A DNA stretch of 64,000 nt from Kordiimonas aestuarii (GCF_025574465.1 NZ_JAOBPP010000008.1:1-64000); one strand, 5' to 3'. Shown: positions 10,907 to 20,301, numbered from the stretch's first letter. Translations and numbers: made by a program. The notes: generated by a model not told the origin, from the letters alone.

Positions 10907-12340
10907 ATGTCCGATGCTGCCGCGTCGCTAAATTTCTTTTTCAAAGAGTCCGATCTGGACGAAACAAAGACAGAAGCCCTTGTGGGCGAAACCCTGACGG
11001 GCATGGAAGATGGCGAACTTTACCTTGAGGCAACGCAGTCCGAGTCTTTCTCTTTTGATGACGGACGGCTGAAATCCGCCAGTTTTGATACGAGCCAGGG
11101 TTTTGGCCTTCGGGCGGTGCTGGGCGAATCAACCGGTTATGCCCATTCAAACGAATTGTCGGAGGCTGCCATCCGCCGCGCAGGTGAAACTGTACGTGCG
11201 ATCAAGACAGGCAACGGCGGCAGTATGAACCTTGCCCCTGCCCGTACCAACAAACAGCTTTACACCGACAACAACCCACTTGGCGGGATTGAGTTTGGCC
11301 GCAAGGTAAAACTGTTGGAGGAAATAGACGCTTATACCCGCGCTCAGGACGAACGCATTCGGCAGGTCAGCGCAAGCTTGCTGGGCAGTTGGCAGGCGGT
11401 TGAAATTATCCGTGCCGACGGCCACCGTGTGCGCGATATCCGTCCCCTCGTCAGGCTGAATGTATCCGTGGTCATGGGCGATGGCGACCGTCAGGAAATG
11501 GGCTATGAGGGCATGGGTGGCCGTCAAGCTTATGACTTTCTGTTTGATGAAGCACATTGGCAGTCACAAGTTCAGGAAGCTATTCGCCAAGCCAGAGTGA
11601 ATCTTGAAAGCGTCGATGCACCTGCTGGCGAAATGACAGTTGTACTGGGGCCGGGCTGGCCAGGTGTACTGCTGCATGAAGCCATCGGCCACGGCCTTGA
11701 AGGTGACTTCAATCGCAAGAAAACCTCGGCCTTTGCCGGCCTGATGGGTGAACAGGTCGCCGCCAAAGGCATCACCGTTGTGGATGATGGTACACTTGAA
11801 GACAAGCGCGGCAGCCTGACGGTAGATGATGAAGGCACCCCAACAGAACGCACGGTGTTGATCGAAGACGGTATACTCAAGGGCTATATGCAAGACCGCC
11901 TGAACGCGCGCTTGATGGGCATGACACCCACCGGCAACGGTCGTCGGCAGAGTTTTGCCCACCAGCCCATGCCGCGCATGACCAACACCTTCATGCTTGC
12001 GGGAGACAAGGACCCGGCCGAAATCCTGGCCAGTGTCGATGACGGACTCTATGCCGTCAACTTCGGCGGCGGCCAAGTGGACATCACGTCTGGCAAGTTC
12101 GTCTTCTCTTGCACCGAAGCCTATCGCGTGCGCGACGGCAAGGTGATGGAGCCTGTGAAAGGTGCTACGCTCATTGGTAATGGGCCGGACGTGCTCAAGC
12201 GTGTCTCCATGATCGGAAACGACCTGAAGCTCGACCGAGGGGTGGGTACATGTGGCAAGGGTGGCCAGAGCGTGCCTGCAGGTGTTGGTCAACCTACCCT
12301 GCGTGTCGACGGTCTCACAGTCGGCGGGACGGCGACCTAG
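10907..12340 (+). CDS. tldD: Metalloprotease TldD
   Basis: TldD is the zinc-bearing half of the TldD/TldE (PmbA) heterodimeric protease, which trims unfolded peptides such as microcin precursors and antitoxins. The 477-residue product has the variant zinc motif HEAIGHGLEGD, the nearby substrate-channel region NRKKTSAFAGLMGE, and the C-terminal FGGGQVDITSGKFVFSC and KGATLIGNGPDVL blocks. The start ATG at 10907 follows GAGGAGTGCCTCC; an in-frame extension to 10703 lacks family similarity. A tldE partner is not in this window. It converges on the PAS_5 gene with a 4-base tail overlap. Confidence 0.95.
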   Translation: MSDAAASLNFFFKESDLDETKTEALVGETLTGMEDGELYLEATQSESFSFDDGRLKSASFDTSQGFGLRAVLGESTGYAHSNELSEAAIRRAGETVRAIKTGNGGSMNLAPARTNKQLYTDNNPLGGIEFGRKVKLLEEIDAYTRAQDERIRQVSASLLGSWQAVEIIRADGHRVRDIRPLVRLNVSVVMGDGDRQEMGYEGMGGRQAYDFLFDEAHWQSQVQEAIRQARVNLESVDAPAGEMTVVLGPGWPGVLLHEAIGHGLEGDFNRKKTSAFAGLMGEQVAAKGITVVDDGTLEDKRGSLTVDDEGTPTERTVLIEDGILKGYMQDRLNARLMGMTPTGNGRRQSFAHQPMPRMTNTFMLAGDKDPAEILASVDDGLYAVNFGGGQVDITSGKFVFSCTEAYRVRDGKVMEPVKGATLIGNGPDVLKRVSMIGNDLKLDRGVGTCGKGGQSVPAGVGQPTLRVDGLTVGGTAT

Positions 12341-12912
12341 GCTTCCAGACGTCTGTCCGGCACTCCCGCGCCGATATCAATGTAACGAAACTGGTCTGAA
12401 AACTCGACGTGTTTCTGATTTCGGCGCTGCCGTTCCGCTGCAATGTGGTGATACTCGCGTATTGGCACCAACACTTGCATGATCTTGCGCACCGTGTCCG
12501 GTGCGTCTGGAAACAGTGGCACACTTACACCAATAAAGTCCGTCCCGAGAACCGACGGTGTCGTCCACACGGCAACCACAGGCTGAGCGACAACTGACCA
12601 CAACCGTCTGGAGCGAAGTTCGCGAACCTTGGCCTCGGTAATGTCCAGATAGTTCAGCCCGGTAAAGTCATAGCCATAAATATCCTGATACAAGCTACCG
12701 ACATAACGAAACATCACGTGATCGGCATCACGAACGTCCATCAACATCATGCCGCGCATCAGGTTTTGCATGTCCTGCAATCTGACTTCGCTGCGTTTGG
12801 GTGCCAGCGCCCCGGCACGCCATCGGTTCCATGCGCCAAGAAAATCAAACAAAGCCCCATGATCGGCAAATCCCGGCAGTGCTGGTATAAAGTTTTTTTC
12901 GGGCATGCTCAT
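12337..12912 (-). CDS. PAS_5-domain protein
   Basis: This 191-residue single-domain protein belongs to the PAS_5 group. Recognisable features are the entry helix LFDFLGAWNRWRAGALAPKRSEV, the LQDMQNLMRGMMLMDV strand pattern and the core FRYVGSLYQDIYGYDFTGLNYLDI. No kinase, GGDEF or methyl-acceptor output is attached. Members are thought to act as ligand or partner sensors, but function is not established. It is a distant paralogue of the protein at 845-1579. Together they bracket the M16/thrC/oxidase/tldD segment. No clear operator was seen upstream. Confidence 0.65.
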   Translation of the reverse strand: MSMPEKNFIPALPGFADHGALFDFLGAWNRWRAGALAPKRSEVRLQDMQNLMRGMMLMDVRDADHVMFRYVGSLYQDIYGYDFTGLNYLDITEAKVRELRSRRLWSVVAQPVVAVWTTPSVLGTDFIGVSVPLFPDAPDTVRKIMQVLVPIREYHHIAAERQRRNQKHVEFSDQFRYIDIGAGVPDRRLEA

Positions 12913-13074
12913 AAGATGTTAACCGGTATTGCCCTATGACTATAGTTGCGTGGCCAGTTAACAATGGTGTAATGGGACCCCTCTCGCAAGGCTTTTGAAT
13001 TGACGCTTGAACATACGGACAAAATCGTCAAGTGTATGGCCTACTTATCCGTGTGGGGCGGTTGGAAAGACTAG

Positions 13075-13854
13075 ATGAAGTCGTCAGTACTGTTTTTTGG
13101 GATGCTTCTGCTGATGAGCGTATCGGGTTTCGCCGATGATCGCCCGGCACTGGCTGTTACCTATTATAACTACCCCCCTCACCTAAGAGTCATTGATGGT
13201 AAACCCACCGGGCTGTACGCCGAACATATCGAAAATATCGCTGACCACGCTGGTTTTAGCGTAGCTTGGCAGCCTTCCAGTATCGACGAGGAAGCCCGCA
13301 TGCTGGACGATGGCAGACGCCTGATCTGCACAACGGGGCGCCTGCGCACACCGGACCGGGCAGCTGTGTGGAGCTTCCTGCCATATATTTTTGATGTCGT
13401 GCCTGGCGATGTCGTAATAGCAGCCCCGGATAAGGCAGAGAAGGTTCGCCACCATGGTGATCTCGTCAAACTGGTGCGCGACGACACATTAATCGGCGCG
13501 CTTTTGGAAAGTGGCATATACGGCGAGGCCGTTGACGCCGCACTGGCAAACGAGACACCGCGCTGGATTTTACGTACCGGCAAAACCGACCTTCAACTCC
13601 TGACCATGGTCCTTGCCGGACGCGCCCACTACGCGATCGTGCCTGAAGACCAATGGCATTTTGCAACAGACGAGAACCCTGAGTTAGCCACTCTGGTGCC
13701 GATAAAAAATATCGGCACCATACCGGCCCTACCCATATATATTGCCTGTAGCCGAGGGTTTTCAAAAAGCACATTGCATGCGCTTGGCGATGCGATGGCA
13801 GACCTGGGCTTTACCTACCGTCCTCTTGAAAAAGACAAAAACACCGGACACTGA
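13075..13854 (+). CDS. Periplasmic solute-binding-like protein (SBP_bac_3 type)
   Basis: The 259-residue protein begins with a Sec signal (MKSSVLFFGMLLLMSVSGFADD). It then shows the opening of a family 3 extracellular solute-binding domain, LAVTYYNYPPHLRVIDGKPTGLYAEHIENIADHAGFSV. Family members bind amino acids or small polar ligands. There is no adjacent ABC permease or ATPase, so it may be an orphan sensor or scavenging protein rather than a transport component. The ATG at 13075 follows TTGGAAAGACTAG. A polar, lysine-rich C-terminus ends the protein. Specific ligand unknown. Confidence 0.7.
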   Translation: MKSSVLFFGMLLLMSVSGFADDRPALAVTYYNYPPHLRVIDGKPTGLYAEHIENIADHAGFSVAWQPSSIDEEARMLDDGRRLICTTGRLRTPDRAAVWSFLPYIFDVVPGDVVIAAPDKAEKVRHHGDLVKLVRDDTLIGALLESGIYGEAVDAALANETPRWILRTGKTDLQLLTMVLAGRAHYAIVPEDQWHFATDENPELATLVPIKNIGTIPALPIYIACSRGFSKSTLHALGDAMADLGFTYRPLEKDKNTGH

Positions 13855-13871
13855 CAACATCTGGATGCCCC

Positions 13872-14531
13872 TCAGGCTTCCCTCACATACCCGTCAATAT
13901 CGCGTTCCGCTGCCGTTAATGAGACTGCAAGCCGATCACCGCCATATTCATCATATTCCGCCGCCGCACTCCATACATCTGTCAGACCAATGTAAGCGAA
14001 GGCCGTTTTTACTTGCGGCTCTACATGGTTGCTGTGTTCAAGCGGTCCACCCTTGTCGTATCCAACATCGCCTCGCGACGACAGCAAGACCAGCCTTTTC
14101 CCCTCAGGCAACATTGGCCAATATGACACGTTGTCACCACGCCGTTCGAAGCCAAAAGTACGGCCCACACGAACAACATTATCGATATAGGCCTTGAACG
14201 GCGCAGGCACGCCAAAATTATACATGGGCACGCCTGCAACAATCGTGTCGGCGGCGAACAATTCACCCACGAGTGTATCGCTTTCAGCCAATACACCGTG
14301 CATCCACGGCACCCTATCCTCAGGTTTGGTGAAAGCGGCATGTACCCAATCCCCCGTCACCACCGCCGGTGGCTGCGCACCAACATCCCGGTAGACAACC
14401 TTGTCTTCAGGAAACCGCTCCCGCCAACGACGGATAAAATAGGAACTGAGCCGGCGGGTATGGGAGCCATGTGGGTCTGTACCCGATTGTCCCGGCCGTG
14501 CGCTTGCATCAATATGCAATATGGTAGTCAT
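13872..14531 (-). CDS. azoR: FMN-dependent NADH-azoreductase
   Basis: This 219-residue flavodoxin-fold oxidoreductase reduces quinones or azo compounds with NAD(P)H. The N-terminal phosphate-binding region is LHIDASARPGQSGTDPHGSHTRRLSSYF, and the conserved AAFTKPEDR and AADTIVAGVPMYNFGVPAPFKAYIDNVVRVGRTF blocks are intact. It is transcribed divergently from a LysR regulator. A 29-base imperfect inverted repeat (14544-14572) lies just upstream of its ribosome site AGGAGAG, suggesting control by that regulator. The natural role is probably quinone detoxification. Confidence 0.88.
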   Translation of the reverse strand: MTTILHIDASARPGQSGTDPHGSHTRRLSSYFIRRWRERFPEDKVVYRDVGAQPPAVVTGDWVHAAFTKPEDRVPWMHGVLAESDTLVGELFAADTIVAGVPMYNFGVPAPFKAYIDNVVRVGRTFGFERRGDNVSYWPMLPEGKRLVLLSSRGDVGYDKGGPLEHSNHVEPQVKTAFAYIGLTDVWSAAAEYDEYGGDRLAVSLTAAERDIDGYVREA

Positions 14532-14543
14532 TGATCTCTCCTG

Positions 14544-14572
14544 GCCATGAATACATCAAATGCATCCATGGC
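14544..14572. promoter_or_regulatory. Inverted repeat, candidate LysR operator for azoR
   Basis: GCCATGAATACAT (14544-14556) and ATGCATCCATGGC (14560-14572) pair at 11 of 13 positions around CAA. The repeat lies in the divergent gap between azoR and a LysR-type regulator, directly upstream of the azoR ribosome site. It would suit an autoregulated LysR operator. Assignment is inference. Confidence 0.45.
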
Positions 14573-14665
14573 AGTTTTAGGTTTCTCCAAGACTTCCTAT
14601 ATCTTGACCATTGCGCAGCTATTCAAATTCCAATTCCTCAAGCAATAGATGAGTAAAACTCAGTT

Positions 14666-15556
14666 ATGAAAACGCTACCTGCTCTAACAACCATCCGCGC
14701 GTTCGAAGCCGCAGCCCGGCACCTCAGCTTCAAGGCGGCCGCCGAAGAAATTGGCGTGACCCCGACGGCCATTAGTCATCAGATACGGCTGTTGGAAGAC
14801 ACGCTGAAGTTAAAGCTTTTTGTCCGGCACCCCCGGCAGGTAAGCCTGAGCATCGCAGGCCAGGGCTTGTTTCAGAAGGCGCAGGAAGCGCTGAGCCTGA
14901 TCGCCGAAGGCATTGAAGACATCACCGCAAACCGTGCCATCAGGCCGCTCACACTAACCACAACGAGCGCGTTCATGACACTGTGGGTTCTACCGCGGCT
15001 TACAGAATTTCAGGCAACAGAAACAGCTGTTCCGCTCAGCCTGCATGCGTCCGAGGACGTGGTGCCGCTTAAAGCTGGTATTGCTGATATGGCAGTCCGT
15101 TATGGAAACGGGCATTATGGCGAGCTTGAAGCGAGCCTTCTGTTTAAGGACAGCTTCGCACCGCTATGCAGCCCGCGTCTTGAAATCCGAAGCGTGGCGG
15201 ATCTAAAAGCCACGATGCTTCTGCGCAGTCGCTGGCGAAATCCTGACAACAAAACTCCCACGTGGGAGGCATGGTTTCAAAAAGCTGATTTGTCTGAAAA
15301 GCACTCGCCCCATGAGATGAGCTTCGGTGACGATCTTCATGCTGCACAAGCGGCGATTGCTGGACAAGGCATCGCTATATTAAGCGTGAAGATGATGGCC
15401 CGGGAGATTAAAAGCGGTCTTCTTGTGCAGCCATTCACCAAAGTGCTGGACGGTCACGAACACTGTTTCGTGTATGACAAGAACCACCCGGACAGAAAGA
15501 GAATAGAACAGGTGCGGTCATGGCTTCTTGCCGCAACCGCACCGCTAAGAAACTGA
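14666..15556 (+). CDS. LysR-family transcriptional regulator (GcvA-like)
   Basis: The 296-residue protein has an N-terminal winged helix-turn-helix (TIRAFEAAARHLSFKAAAEEIGVTPTAISHQIRLLE, residues about 9-45) and a C-terminal periplasmic-binding-like effector domain. The sequence pattern, with PALTTIRAFEAAARHLSF and ITANRAIRPLTLTTTSAF, is that of the GcvA subgroup, which also regulates beta-lactamase and detoxification genes in proteobacteria. It is divergent from azoR, the obvious regulatory target. Confidence 0.9.
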   Translation: MKTLPALTTIRAFEAAARHLSFKAAAEEIGVTPTAISHQIRLLEDTLKLKLFVRHPRQVSLSIAGQGLFQKAQEALSLIAEGIEDITANRAIRPLTLTTTSAFMTLWVLPRLTEFQATETAVPLSLHASEDVVPLKAGIADMAVRYGNGHYGELEASLLFKDSFAPLCSPRLEIRSVADLKATMLLRSRWRNPDNKTPTWEAWFQKADLSEKHSPHEMSFGDDLHAAQAAIAGQGIAILSVKMMAREIKSGLLVQPFTKVLDGHEHCFVYDKNHPDRKRIEQVRSWLLAATAPLRN

Positions 15557-15559
15557 GGC

Positions 15560-16204
15560 CTATTCGACGATTGCAGCTTCCGTCGATGCTTTCACATCCT
15601 CGAGGCTGACCCCATCTGCGAGTTCGGCAACCTTCAGGCCGCCTTCGGCCACGTCAAACACACCGAGGTTTGTAATGATGCGGTCCACCACCTGGGTGCC
15701 GGTAAGCGGCAGTGAGCATTCCTTGAGAAGCTTCGGCGCGCCCGCCTTGTTGGTGTGATCCATGATCACCACCACACGCTTGACGCCTGCGACCAAATCC
15801 ATTGCACCGCCCATGCCCTTGACCATCTTGCCAGGGATCATCCAGTTCGCCAGATCACCATTTCCCGCCACTTCCATAGCGCCCAGGATCGACAGGTCGA
15901 TATGGCCACCACGGATCATGCCGAAGCTGTCTGCACTTGAGAAATAACTTGAAGTCGGCAGTTCGGTGATCGTCTGCTTGCCAGCGTTGATCAGGTCTGC
16001 GTCAACCTCGTCCTCATAGGGGAATGGGCCCATGCCCAGCATGCCATTTTCACTTTGCAGCGTTACTTCCATACCATCCGGGATATAGTTCGCCACCAGT
16101 GTCGGGATGCCGATGCCAAGGTTCACATAAAAGCCATCCTCAAGCTCGCGCGCGGCCCGGGCAGCCATCTGGTTGCGATTCCAACCTTTGATTACGTCAG
16201 TCAT
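15560..16204 (-). CDS. scoB: 3-oxoacid CoA-transferase subunit B
   Basis: This is the beta subunit of succinyl-CoA:3-ketoacid (or acetate/acetoacetate-type) CoA transferase, which activates acetoacetate and related acids by moving CoA from succinyl-CoA. The 214-residue protein contains the catalytic glutamate in [14 protein letters not shown] and the family block [42 protein letters not shown]. The start codon overlaps the stop of scoA by one base (TAATG). Acetoacetate or short-chain 3-oxoacid use is the likely pathway. Confidence 0.95.
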   Translation of the reverse strand: MTDVIKGWNRNQMAARAARELEDGFYVNLGIGIPTLVANYIPDGMEVTLQSENGMLGMGPFPYEDEVDADLINAGKQTITELPTSSYFSSADSFGMIRGGHIDLSILGAMEVAGNGDLANWMIPGKMVKGMGGAMDLVAGVKRVVVIMDHTNKAGAPKLLKECSLPLTGTQVVDRIITNLGVFDVAEGGLKVAELADGVSLEDVKASTEAAIVE

Positions 16205-16908
16205 TATGCGTCTCCCCGGCTACGTACGGTGCGCTGCTCTATGCGTTTCTCGAAGCTGCCTTTGATGATGCGTTGCACGAAGATGCCCGGTGTGTGGATA
16301 TGATCAGGGTCCAGTGTCCCCGGCTCTACCAGTTCTTCGACCTCAACCACCGTTACCTTGCCAGCTGTCGCCATCATTGGGTTGAAGTTGCGCGCGGTTT
16401 TACGGAAGACAAGGTTGCCTTCGGTATCGGCTTTCCAAGCCTTCACAAGGGAAACATCCGCCACCAGCCCGGTTTCCATGATGTAGGTTTCACCGCCAAA
16501 ATCCTTGTGTTCCTTACCTTCTGCGATCAGGGTGCCCACGCCGGTTTTGGTATAAAAGCCGGGGATGCCCGCGCCACCCGCACGGATGCGCTCGGCCAAT
16601 GTGCCTTGCGGGTTGAACTCAAGTTCAAGTTCGCCATCAAGATACTGGCGCTCGAACTCCTTGTTCTCACCAACATAGGAAGAAACCATCTTCTTGATCT
16701 GTTTGGCGTCCAGCAAAATACCTAAGCCAAAGCCGTCAACACCACAGTTGTTGGAGATCACCGTCAGGTCTTTCGCGCCGGCCTTATGGACAGCCGCGAT
16801 CAGATTCTCTGGAATGCCGCAAAGGCCAAAGCCTCCCGCCATCATCGTCATGCCGTCAAAAAGCAGGCCATCAAGGGCCGCGTCGGCATTCTTAAAAACT
16901 TTTTTCAT
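16204..16908 (-). CDS. scoA: 3-oxoacid CoA-transferase subunit A
   Basis: This is the alpha subunit of the same CoA transferase. The 234-residue protein has the CoA-binding glycine motif [13 protein letters not shown] near residue 27 and the [19 protein letters not shown] and [30 protein letters not shown] blocks. I chose the ATG at 16906-16908 because GGAGG lies 5 bases upstream; an in-frame GTG two codons earlier would overlap that ribosome site. It forms a two-gene operon with scoB. Confidence 0.95.
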   Translation of the reverse strand: MKKVFKNADAALDGLLFDGMTMMAGGFGLCGIPENLIAAVHKAGAKDLTVISNNCGVDGFGLGILLDAKQIKKMVSSYVGENKEFERQYLDGELELEFNPQGTLAERIRAGGAGIPGFYTKTGVGTLIAEGKEHKDFGGETYIMETGLVADVSLVKAWKADTEGNLVFRKTARNFNPMMATAGKVTVVEVEELVEPGTLDPDHIHTPGIFVQRIIKGSFEKRIEQRTVRSRGDA

Positions 16909-17120
16909 GCACACCTCCCGAACAGGAAATTGGGGATCAGACAGCTGACTTCAAGTTGAAAAGCCAGTAAAACCGCGAAAAATGTCACCGGCATGTCCTT
17001 GGCTAAATCACATAGCGCCAATTAGTTTCATTTGCAACAATATGGATATTGGGTGTTATCTTTCTGGTTCATCTTGATGCTGTTGTTAAGCCACATTATG
17101 TGTATGTAATAAATAGACAA

Positions 17121-17132
17121 GCGCTATAGCGC
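17121..17132. promoter_or_regulatory. 12-bp perfect palindrome upstream of the small membrane protein gene
   Basis: GCGCTATAGCGC is a perfect palindrome 25 bases before the ATG at 17158. It could be an operator or start-site structure for that gene. No regulator is identified. Confidence 0.35.
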
Positions 17133-17157
17133 CTTTGACAGCGAACGGAGACAAAGC

Positions 17158-17427
17158 ATGATACGCATTCTATGCCGCCTGATCGGCAGTGCTTTCTGCT
17201 TTATCGGCATAATTGGCATGTTAACGCCAATCCCCTTTGGATTGATCTTTTTCGTGATCGGGCTTTTGTTCCTGATCCCGACCACGCCATCAGTTACCCG
17301 CGCTGTGCGGGGCGCCCGTGCACGCAGTAACATGTTTGACCGTGCCATGCATGCTGCCACGCGTGCCGCCCCCGCACCTTATCGCCGCGTGCTGCGCCGC
17401 ACCGAAATAGGCGGCTTCGACTGGTAA
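17158..17427 (+). CDS. Small two-helix membrane protein (PGPGW-like)
   Basis: This 89-residue protein has two hydrophobic segments (LIGSAFCFIGIIGMLTPIPFGLIFFVIGLLFLIP) separated by a proline turn, then a very basic cytoplasmic tail rich in arginine. The arrangement resembles the PGPGW putative transmembrane family, which has no known function. A similar protein with the same plan lies at 35724-36020. The start is preceded by ACGGAG. A strong terminator directly follows at 17454-17477, so this gene is probably a single-gene unit. Confidence 0.7.
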   Translation: MIRILCRLIGSAFCFIGIIGMLTPIPFGLIFFVIGLLFLIPTTPSVTRAVRGARARSNMFDRAMHAATRAAPAPYRRVLRRTEIGGFDW

Positions 17428-17453
17428 GCCCTGAACAAAGAAAGAGGATAAAG

Positions 17454-17477
17454 CCCACCGTTTGGTGGGTTTTTTTT
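17454..17477 (+). terminator. Intrinsic terminator
   Basis: CCCACC, loop GTTT, GGTGGG, then eight T residues. It ends the transcript of the small membrane protein. Confidence 0.9.
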
Positions 17478-17567
17478 ATGTCTCTAAAGCATACTGACAT
17501 TTTTTGTCAGCATAGAGACGCTACAGTCTTGTCATCAAGCCCAGTCACGACAATGAGGAGCAAGACA

Positions 17568-18290
17568 ATGACAAAAACACTGAAACTATATGCCTTTCCA
17601 ACCGGTGAAGGCATGTTCAACATGAGTCCCTTCTGTTGCAAAGCAGACATCCTCTTCAAAATTGCTGACCTCGAGTATGAGCACGTCATTCCTGAGGACT
17701 TCAGGGTTTTTCCAAAAGCCAAGTTGCCTGTCCTTGATGATAATGGTGTGCTTGTTGAAGACAGCGAAATCATTCGTCAGCACCTTGAGCACAAACATGG
17801 TGCCAACTTTAATGGCCATCTGAGCGCGAAACAGGAGGCCTTTGGCCACGCACTATGTCGCATGGCCGAAGAACGCACCCGATACGCCCTGCTGTATTTC
17901 CGTTGGCATGACGATGCTGGCTGGGCGCAGACAAAAGGTATTTTCTTTGCCGACGCTCCGGACGAGGTTGCTGATATGGTCCGCGACCAAGTTCGGGAAA
18001 CGCTGCACCTTGATGGTTTCGGCCGTCACAGCGAGGCCGAGATCAAGGCTTTCCTGCATTCCGACCTTGACGCTCTTTCCACGGTTCTTAACGAGGATAA
18101 CTGGTTTTTCGGTGACATACCCACCTATATAGATGCCTGTATTTTCGGTCTGCTTGCCAATTTCCATGCCTCCCCAATCAGAACATGGACCCATGACCTT
18201 GTAGCCGAGTTTCCTAACCTTGAGGCATATGTAAAACGCGGCCTCGAACGCTGGTACCCTGGTTCGCTGCAATTGCTTCGGGCTGCTTAA
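17568..18290 (+). CDS. Glutathione S-transferase family protein
   Basis: The 240-residue protein has an N-terminal thioredoxin-like GST domain (TLKLYAFPTGEGMFNMSPFCCKADILFKIADLEYEHV), with the VLVEDSEIIRQHLEHKHG glutathione-contact region, and an all-helical C-terminal domain with ICDGST-like residues near DNWFFGDIPTYIDACIFGLLANF. The sequence resembles the metaxin/Tom37-like or failed-axon-connections type of bacterial GST, where the activity is uncertain. The ATG at 17568 follows GAGGAGCAAGACA. Its transcript ends at the terminator 18304-18333. Confidence 0.87.
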   Translation: MTKTLKLYAFPTGEGMFNMSPFCCKADILFKIADLEYEHVIPEDFRVFPKAKLPVLDDNGVLVEDSEIIRQHLEHKHGANFNGHLSAKQEAFGHALCRMAEERTRYALLYFRWHDDAGWAQTKGIFFADAPDEVADMVRDQVRETLHLDGFGRHSEAEIKAFLHSDLDALSTVLNEDNWFFGDIPTYIDACIFGLLANFHASPIRTWTHDLVAEFPNLEAYVKRGLERWYPGSLQLLRAA

Positions 18291-18303
18291 TATATCCTCG
18301 AAG

Positions 18304-18333
18304 GCGGTGCCCTGTTGGGCACCGCTGCTTTTT
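18304..18333 (+). terminator. Intrinsic terminator after the GST gene
   Basis: GCGGTGCCC, loop TGTT, GGGCACCGC, then TGCTTTTT. This is a strong 9-bp stem followed by a T-rich tail. Confidence 0.88.
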
Positions 18334-18359
18334 CACCTTGCACATATTCAACCCTCATC

Positions 18360-18378
18360 TTATATCAAACTGATATAA
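18360..18378. promoter_or_regulatory. AT-rich inverted repeat upstream of the serine hydrolase gene
   Basis: TTATATCAAACTGATATAA is an 8-bp perfect inverted repeat with a 3-base centre, about 45 bases before the ATG at 18424. It overlaps the expected promoter and could be an operator. The regulator is unknown. Confidence 0.45.
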
Positions 18379-18423
18379 ATATAAAACCGCGCGGCCTACA
18401 CGGCGCGGAACCGAGGCGAGGAC

Positions 18424-20292
18424 ATGAGCAGATCACTCAAGGACGGACGGAGACCTTCTCCCGGCCTTTTTCGAACCATTGTCATCATTTGCGCAGGTGT
18501 CGTATCAAACGTCGCAGCGGCAGCATCCCTCCCCGAAGATATGAGCACGATGCTGGAGCAGGAAGGCCTCGCAGGTGCCGTATGGGCGACAGTGGATCAC
18601 GGCCAAATTACAACGGATGCCGCTGGCTACGCCAACATGGCAGACCGCACACCCATGGAATCGGGTGCGCGCGTTCATGTTGGTTCCGTCGCAAAAAGCC
18701 TGATTGCTACGGGTATTCTGCACTTGGCGAGCAAAGGACGTATTGACCTGGATGCCCCCATCGCAGGCTATATGCCAGGCCTGCCGATCCACAACCCTTG
18801 GGCGTCTCAATCGCGCGTTACGGTTCGCCACCTTCTTGACCATACCTCAGGTTTTGATGACGCCCGGCTTTGGCAGATGTTCAGCACGGACATCTCGCCT
18901 GATACGCCGTTGCTGCAGGCCTTCAAGCGCAGTCCACAGGTTTTGACAGCCCGCGTGCGGCCTGGCACACGTTTTTCATATTCCAATAGCGGTTATGCCC
19001 TGCTCGGGCTGCTTATCGAGACGATAACCGGCGACCGGTATGAAAACTATCTGGATACGCACCTGCTCCGGCCACTTGGCATGACATCAAGTACCTTTCA
19101 TTTTACCACGCAACTCGGCGCAACTGCCGACATGGCATTGGCATGGGGACATGTTGACGGCGGAAAACCTGTCGCAGCCCAACCCGTAATGCTGCGCCCT
19201 GCAGGCCAATTCACGACGACCGCGGCAGATATGGCCCGCTATGCCACGTTCCTGATATCGGATGGTACTGGCCTGATGTCGGAGGGTACTGGCGGTGGCG
19301 AGATGATTATTGCGCCGGGGCTCATGGCCGCACGTGGCGTTCCGCACACAACGGAAGCCCGCTGGAACGGGCTTATGGCCGGCTATGGCCTCGGCATGAG
19401 CACCTATGACCGTTTTGGTGCTGTGGGCAAATGCCATTCCGGCAACATCCTCGGCTTCGCCAGCATGCTGTGTGTTTACCCGGCAGAACAAAAGGCCTTT
19501 TTTGTCAGCCTCAACACCGACAGCGAAACAGCTGACTATTCACGACTCTATGCTCGCGTCGCTGCAGCCCTTGACCTCATGGCCCCCGCCATCCCCGACA
19601 GCGATCTTCCCATTGCCAGCGCCAAAAACTGGGAGGGCTATCACATACTGGCGCCCAGCCGCTTCGATAGCTTCCGCTTGCTGGATGTGATGTTCAATTA
19701 TCAACGTCTTAACTGGAACTCAGGCAAGCTGGTCATGACCCCCGCCAATGGTAAGCCGCGCAGCCTGCGCCCGATTGGCGAAAGGCTGCTTTCTGCTGAC
19801 GATCGCAATCTTGCTTCTCATGTCCTGATGCTGAGCGAGGACGACAAACCGCTGATCAGCGACGGCTTCCGGACCTATGAGAAAGTCAACCCCGCGCTCA
19901 TTTTCGGGCTCTGGGCCAGTGCGATGCTGTGTGCCGGCGGAATGGCGTGGCTACTGGCATGCGGCTCCGTCGCCTTTATGAAGCATGGCGCGAATGCAAT
20001 CAGGCGCACCGAAGGAATGGCCTTCATCGGCATCGCAAGCCTGCTGGTCCCCACCCCTCTATTTCTGGCTCAACCACTTATGGCGCTTGGCGACATGACA
20101 GTCGCCAGCATGACTTTGGCGGCGGCCAGTGTTCTGCTGCCTGTTTCCATGCTGGCGGCCCATACCAAGGTGATCCAGACCAAAAACCGGAGCCGCATGG
20201 AAACATTCCATGGTCTTGCAACCATTGCTGTTTTCCAGTTCTGTCTTATTCTCTGGTACTGGGACCTGATGCCGCTCACGTTGTGGCGCTAA
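18424..20292 (+). CDS. Beta-lactamase-fold serine hydrolase with C-terminal membrane domain
   Basis: The 622-residue protein has an N-terminal signal or anchor (residues about 17-38), then a class C beta-lactamase/esterase domain. The nucleophile motif SxxK is SVAK in HVGSVAKSLIATG, and the YxN motif is YSN in FSYSNSGYALLG. Residues about 480-622 add three or four hydrophobic helices, giving a membrane-tethered periplasmic enzyme. Relatives are D-alanyl-peptide hydrolases, esterases or peptidases rather than drug-resistance enzymes. It starts after CGAGGCGAGGAC. A second member of the superfamily lies at 20749-21921. Confidence 0.85.
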   Translation: MSRSLKDGRRPSPGLFRTIVIICAGVVSNVAAAASLPEDMSTMLEQEGLAGAVWATVDHGQITTDAAGYANMADRTPMESGARVHVGSVAKSLIATGILHLASKGRIDLDAPIAGYMPGLPIHNPWASQSRVTVRHLLDHTSGFDDARLWQMFSTDISPDTPLLQAFKRSPQVLTARVRPGTRFSYSNSGYALLGLLIETITGDRYENYLDTHLLRPLGMTSSTFHFTTQLGATADMALAWGHVDGGKPVAAQPVMLRPAGQFTTTAADMARYATFLISDGTGLMSEGTGGGEMIIAPGLMAARGVPHTTEARWNGLMAGYGLGMSTYDRFGAVGKCHSGNILGFASMLCVYPAEQKAFFVSLNTDSETADYSRLYARVAAALDLMAPAIPDSDLPIASAKNWEGYHILAPSRFDSFRLLDVMFNYQRLNWNSGKLVMTPANGKPRSLRPIGERLLSADDRNLASHVLMLSEDDKPLISDGFRTYEKVNPALIFGLWASAMLCAGGMAWLLACGSVAFMKHGANAIRRTEGMAFIGIASLLVPTPLFLAQPLMALGDMTVASMTLAAASVLLPVSMLAAHTKVIQTKNRSRMETFHGLATIAVFQFCLILWYWDLMPLTLWR

Positions 20293-20301
20293 CAGGACGG
20301 C

